Below, piece by piece: positions 60,793-64,000 of a stretch of DNA of 64,000 nt. How positions within the stretch are numbered: the first letter of the stretch is position 1; each line of letters begins with the position of its first letter. Below the pieces are notes generated by a model, which saw only the letters and a list, made by a program, of their open reading frames with translations, searched no databases and was not told the origin of the DNA. The DNA is from Paraburkholderia kururiensis JCM 10599 = LMG 19447. Its GTDB lineage: Bacteria; Pseudomonadota; Gammaproteobacteria; Burkholderiales; Burkholderiaceae. Position numbers and translations under genes: made by a program. The stretch is taken from assembly GCF_003986935.1 (NCBI RefSeq), contig NZ_RJZE01000005.1, positions 124,001 to 188,000 of the forward strand, written 5' to 3'.

Positions 60793-61764
60793 TCAGCCTG
60801 CCGCCACGCGGCGATGCAGACCCATATCGATGTTCGAGCCGCTCACCACGAGCACGACGGGGCCACGCCGCAACTGTGTCGCGTCGAGCACGCCATCGAG
60901 CACCGCTGCCATGCCCACCGCGCCAGCCCCTTCAACCACGAGCCGTTCCTCGCGATACGCGTGCGCGATGCCGCGCGCAATGGACGCCTCGTCGAGCAGC
61001 AACGCCTCGTCGATCAAGTCACGTGTGAGGGAGAACGTGTAGCGGTTGTCGAGACCGATGCCGCCGCCCAGCGAATCGGCAAGCGACTCGACCTCTTCCA
61101 CGATCACAGGTCGCCCCGCTGCGAGACTCGCGTGCATCGCGGCGCCGCGCGCCATCGTGACGCCCGTCATGCGAATGGCGGGGTTCAAGGCTTTCGCCAT
61201 CAGCGCGATGCCGGCAAAAAGGCCCCCGCCCGAAAGCGGCACGACGATGTTCGCGACATCGGGCAAGTCCTCGACAATTTCGAGCCCGATGGTGGCTTGC
61301 CCGGCAATGACGTGCGGGTCGTCGAACGGCGGCACGAACAGGAAGCCTTCTTCCTGCGCGAGCCGCCGCGCTTCGTGCTGCGCATCGTCCTGGCTTGCGC
61401 CGGTAATGCGCACCTGCGCGCCCAGCTGGCGCACGGCTTCCACCTTGTTGGCCGGCACGAGCGACGACATGCACACAGCGGCCTGCATGCCAAGCGCCTG
61501 CGCTGCGTAAGCAACGGCGCGCCCGTGATTGCCCGTGGAGGCTGTGACCACGCGCGTGCAGCCTTGCTCCGCAAGCACGGCTAGCGCATGGGTCGCGCCG
61601 CGCACTTTGAAGCTGCCCGTGGGTTGAACCGTTTCGAGTTTCAGCAGCACGCGCGTACCGGCAAGCGCCGAAAGCGAAGGCGATTCGACGAGCGGCGTGC
61701 GCCGCACACGCGTGCCGATTCGCTGACGCGCGCGGTAGACATCGGCAGGACAGACGACAGACAT
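60793..61764 (-). CDS. eutB: EutB, threonine dehydratase-like enzyme
   Basis: 323-residue fold type II PLP enzyme. The PLP Lys53 is in QPTGSFKVRGATHA and the phosphate loop is PLSGGGLFAGI. Together with EutC it is predicted to act in the conversion of hydroxyectoine to ectoine. It is the first gene of the minus-strand catabolic operon. The 106-base gap to enuR holds its promoter; an ATTGTCCT octamer at 61856-61863 lies there. Confidence 0.85.
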   Translation of the reverse strand: MSVVCPADVYRARQRIGTRVRRTPLVESPSLSALAGTRVLLKLETVQPTGSFKVRGATHALAVLAEQGCTRVVTASTGNHGRAVAYAAQALGMQAAVCMSSLVPANKVEAVRQLGAQVRITGASQDDAQHEARRLAQEEGFLFVPPFDDPHVIAGQATIGLEIVEDLPDVANIVVPLSGGGLFAGIALMAKALNPAIRMTGVTMARGAAMHASLAAGRPVIVEEVESLADSLGGGIGLDNRYTFSLTRDLIDEALLLDEASIARGIAHAYREERLVVEGAGAVGMAAVLDGVLDATQLRRGPVVLVVSGSNIDMGLHRRVAAG

Positions 61765-61855
61765 GAGGCAGGCCGCAGTGAGGGGTTCGGCGCCGCGCCG
61801 GATGGCGCAGCGTCCTTCAATGCGACCGAGTCTAATGTTCTAAAAATTGTTTTCG

Positions 61856-61863
61856 ATTGTCCT
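61856..61863. promoter_or_regulatory. Shared octamer ATTGTCCT (eutB promoter side)
   Basis: The same octamer is found at 63347-63354 between enuR and ehuB. Both lie in front of genes expected to be controlled by EnuR. Candidate EnuR half-site. Confidence 0.4.
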
Positions 61864-61870
61864 GGTACAT

Positions 61871-63280
61871 TTACGCGAAGTCGTGCACCTGCGGGTATTG
61901 CTCGAACACGTCGCGCATGGTTTCGAGCGCCGCGCGGAAGGTGTCTTCGCCCACTTCCGCGCCCACGCACAGGCGCACCGCATCGGGCCGCTCGCCGCCG
62001 CGCACGAGAAACGGGTCCGGCGACGTGACCGCGATATTGCGGTTGCGCAGTTCGCGCACGAGCCGGTCGGTCTGCCAGTGCGAAGGCACGCGCAGCCACA
62101 CCGAAAGCGCGTGCGGATGCGCGCCCAGCACGTAGCTGCCCAGAATCTGCTGCACGAGCGCCTGGCGGCGCGAAAGACATTCGCGCTGCACTTCGAGCAG
62201 GCGCGCCGCAGTGCCGTCGACGAGCCAGCGCGTGGCGACTTCGGCCATGGGGGGCGTCGCCATCCAGCTGTTCACGCGCAGCACGCTCTCGGCGCGCAGC
62301 GCGAGGCGGCGCGGCGTGGTGAGATAGCCGATGCGCAAGCCCGTCAGCACCGACTTCGTGAGGCTCGTGCAGTAAAACGAAAGCTCGGGAATCAGGCTCG
62401 AAATGGGCGGCACGGGCTTGGGCAGCAGCGGGCCGTACACGTCGTCTTCGATCACATAGACGCCGTAGCGCTGCGCAATGCGCGCAATCGCGCGGCGGCG
62501 CGACTCGGGCATCAGCGAAACCGTGGGGTTGTTCAAGGTGGGCGTGCACACGAGCGCCGAAATGCGCTCGCTGTCGCACATCTCTTCGAAGTGCTCGGGG
62601 TGAATGCCGTACTCGTCTATTTCGAGTCCCTTCAGCGTAAACCCCAGCACGCTTGCGCTGCCGATCACGCCGTGGTCCGTCAGACTTTCGCAGAGCACGG
62701 TGTCGCCCGGCCCTACCAGCGAGGCCAATGCGAGAAAGATGCCGTGCGCCGCGCCGTTCGTGACGAGCAGCGTGTCCGCCGAGGCCGGCATGCCGAGTGT
62801 GGCGAGCCATGCCGCCGCAGCCTGGCGATGATGCTCGAAGCCCGCAATAGGGCGAAATGCGCGAATCCAGGGCTGATCGTCAAGGCCCGCGAGCGTCGCG
62901 CAGACCTTGCGCCACATCGCGTCGTGCTCGGCGGTGTGGATGATGCGTGCAATCGAGAAGTCCACCACGGAGCGCTCGGCCGTATCGAGCATGTAGTTCG
63001 ACATGGTCTCCGTCACGCGGCCCGACACGAAACTGCCGCGCCCCACTTCGCAGCGGATCAGGCCCTGGCGCTCCAGTTCCTTGTAGGCGTTGGTAACCGT
63101 CTGCACGCTGATTTCCAGCTCAGCCGCCACATCGCGCTGCGGCGGCAAGCGTTCGCCCGCGCGCAACACTGTGCTTTCGATGTCGCCCGCAATGGCCTTC
63201 ACCAGCCGCTTGTATTTCGATTCGGCGCCGTGCGCCGCGCGCACCGCTTCGCGCCACTGCTCTCTCACCGTCTTCTCCAT
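61871..63280 (-). CDS. enuR: EnuR, MocR-type GntR regulator of ectoine use
   Basis: 469 residues. The N-terminal GntR winged helix (LPPQRDVAAELEISVQTVTN) is fused to an aminotransferase-like domain with the PLP Lys in CTSLTKSVLTGLRIGY. MocR regulators of the EnuR type are released by adducts of PLP with ectoine intermediates. It sits between the divergent ehuB and the eutB operon, both likely targets. It has no clear ribosome site, and ATG 63280 gives the family-like start. Confidence 0.86.
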   Translation of the reverse strand: MEKTVREQWREAVRAAHGAESKYKRLVKAIAGDIESTVLRAGERLPPQRDVAAELEISVQTVTNAYKELERQGLIRCEVGRGSFVSGRVTETMSNYMLDTAERSVVDFSIARIIHTAEHDAMWRKVCATLAGLDDQPWIRAFRPIAGFEHHRQAAAAWLATLGMPASADTLLVTNGAAHGIFLALASLVGPGDTVLCESLTDHGVIGSASVLGFTLKGLEIDEYGIHPEHFEEMCDSERISALVCTPTLNNPTVSLMPESRRRAIARIAQRYGVYVIEDDVYGPLLPKPVPPISSLIPELSFYCTSLTKSVLTGLRIGYLTTPRRLALRAESVLRVNSWMATPPMAEVATRWLVDGTAARLLEVQRECLSRRQALVQQILGSYVLGAHPHALSVWLRVPSHWQTDRLVRELRNRNIAVTSPDPFLVRGGERPDAVRLCVGAEVGEDTFRAALETMRDVFEQYPQVHDFA

Positions 63281-63346
63281 GGCTCGGGTCTTCGTTGGGT
63301 CTTCGTCGGTGTTCGGATAGTGCGGGCAAAACCCGTTGGAAAATTA

Positions 63347-63354
63347 TTGTCCTA
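63347..63354. promoter_or_regulatory. Shared octamer ATTGTCCT (enuR/ehuB side)
   Basis: Second copy of the octamer seen at 61856, here extended to ATTGTCCTAGAGCAAT, which has ATTG/CAAT ends. It lies between the divergent enuR and ehuB starts. Confidence 0.4.
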
Positions 63355-63501
63355 GAGCAATCAGAAACAAAAATATGGCTTTGTATGCTGGGCTCCAATG
63401 GCGGTGTACCACGACACCACACCGGGTTTTTACGGACACCCCGCCTGACTCCGCGGCGCATGACGCACCGCGCCATCCTTACCCCACGCAATGGGACCGA
63501 C

Positions 63502-64000
63502 ATGAACCCGAAGCGCCATTCCAGACTGCCCCAGGCTTTCAGCATCGCGTGCATCGCGGCGGCCGGCCTGCTCATGCACGTGCAGCACGCGGCGGCCGAA
63601 ACCACGCTGCAGCGCATTCAGCGCACCGGCGAGGTACGCATCGGCTACGCGAACGAAGCACCGTTTGCCTACACGACGCCCGACGGCAAGGTGACGGGCG
63701 AGTCGCCCGAAATCGCGCGCAAGATCTTCGCGAAGCTCGGCGTGAAGAAGGTGGATGGCGTGCTGACCGAATGGGGATCGCTGATTCCAGGCCTGCGTGC
63801 GGGCCGCTTCGACGTGATCGCGGCAGGCATGTACATCACGCCCGAGCGCTGCAAGCAGGTTGCGTTCGCCGATCCGCAATACCAGATTCAGGACACGCTG
63901 CTCGTGCTGAAAGGCAATCCGAAGAAACTGCACAGCTACGGCGACGTAGCAAAACAGTCCGACGTGAAGCTGGCGGTGATGGCGGGCGCGGTGGAACTGG
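63502..64000 (+). CDS. ehuB: Ectoine/hydroxyectoine-binding protein EhuB (partial, 3' truncated)
   Basis: First 166 residues, cut by the window end. Sec signal peptide MNPKRHSRLPQAFSIACIAA, cleavage after HAAA (about residue 32). The domain follows as in SBP_bac_3 amino-acid-type binding proteins (LQRIQRTGEVRIGYANEAP, FDVIAAGMYITPERCK). Its position beside enuR and the catabolic operon identifies it as EhuB, with ehuCDA expected beyond the window. It delivers ectoines to the ABC permease. The open frame continues to base 64000 with no stop. Confidence 0.85.
   Translation, partial: MNPKRHSRLPQAFSIACIAAAGLLMHVQHAAAETTLQRIQRTGEVRIGYANEAPFAYTTPDGKVTGESPEIARKIFAKLGVKKVDGVLTEWGSLIPGLRAGRFDVIAAGMYITPERCKQVAFADPQYQIQDTLLVLKGNPKKLHSYGDVAKQSDVKLAVMAGAVEL

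Overview
The window is 64 kb of GC-rich, gene-dense chromosomal DNA. The combination of Burkholderiaceae-typical small or uncharacterised families (two DUF4148 genes, a DUF3562 gene, an adjacent DUF2844/DUF3443 pair), FabV, class I PPK2 and complete ectoine-degradation and D-Ala-D-Ala utilisation loci points to a Burkholderia sensu lato species (Paraburkholderia/Trinickia-like). No rRNA, tRNA, CRISPR array, insertion sequence or prophage was recognised. It reads as a metabolically flexible, mostly vertically inherited replicon region rather than an island.

Layout. 0.3-7.7 kb: a secreted protein, a PhaC-like hydrolase, an SDR, an atypical OmpR-type regulator, small proteins, and an FtrA-type regulator divergent from a rhodanese. 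7.6-13 kb: a DapA-family lyase, an unusual aspartate carbamoyltransferase with an N-terminal helix-turn-helix, tandem DUF4148 genes, and an AhpD-like protein with a divergent AraC regulator. 13.3-21 kb: a periplasmic aldehyde oxidase operon (paoABC), two overlapping MFS exporters and a LysR regulator. 21-31 kb: fabV, two small secreted proteins, a MocA-like nucleotidyltransferase, a LmbE deacetylase, a chemoreceptor, a second FtsI-like transpeptidase and cheV. 31-34 kb: SDR, VOC and cupin proteins and a LysE exporter. 34.5-41.7 kb: a minus-strand RpiR-ddpXABCDF operon for D-alanyl-D-alanine (cell-wall dipeptide) uptake and cleavage. 41.9-53.5 kb: YigZ, LysR, an aminotransferase, a Pit phosphate permease, the DUF2844/DUF3443 pair, PPK2, an HtrA-like protease and gamma-glutamyltransferase. 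53.6-64 kb: an ectoine/hydroxyectoine catabolic cluster, read on the minus strand as enuR and then eutB-eutC-doeA-doeB-doeX-doeC-doeD, with ehuB (transport) divergent and cut off by the window end.

How genes work together. The ectoine block is a full pathway: EhuB captures ectoines, EutBC are thought to convert hydroxyectoine to ectoine, DoeA opens the ring, DoeB deacetylates, DoeD transaminates, and DoeC oxidises to aspartate; EnuR and DoeX are the likely regulators. The ddp block imports and hydrolyses D-Ala-D-Ala under an RpiR-family regulator with a perfect inverted repeat next to its gene. Pit and PPK2 connect phosphate uptake and polyphosphate use, although they are not an operon.

Most unusual: (i) a catalytically intact ATCase fused to an HTH, whose promoter carries a perfect 7-3-7 palindrome on the -10 box; (ii) a lipoprotein of family DUF3443 with two pepsin-like D-T/S-G-S motifs, paired with DUF2844; (iii) at least nine intergenic gaps holding short tandem repeats of unrelated sequence, most with an 11-14 bp unit; (iv) three direct repeats spaced 31 and 32 bp between doeX and doeC, which fit phased Lrp-type binding.
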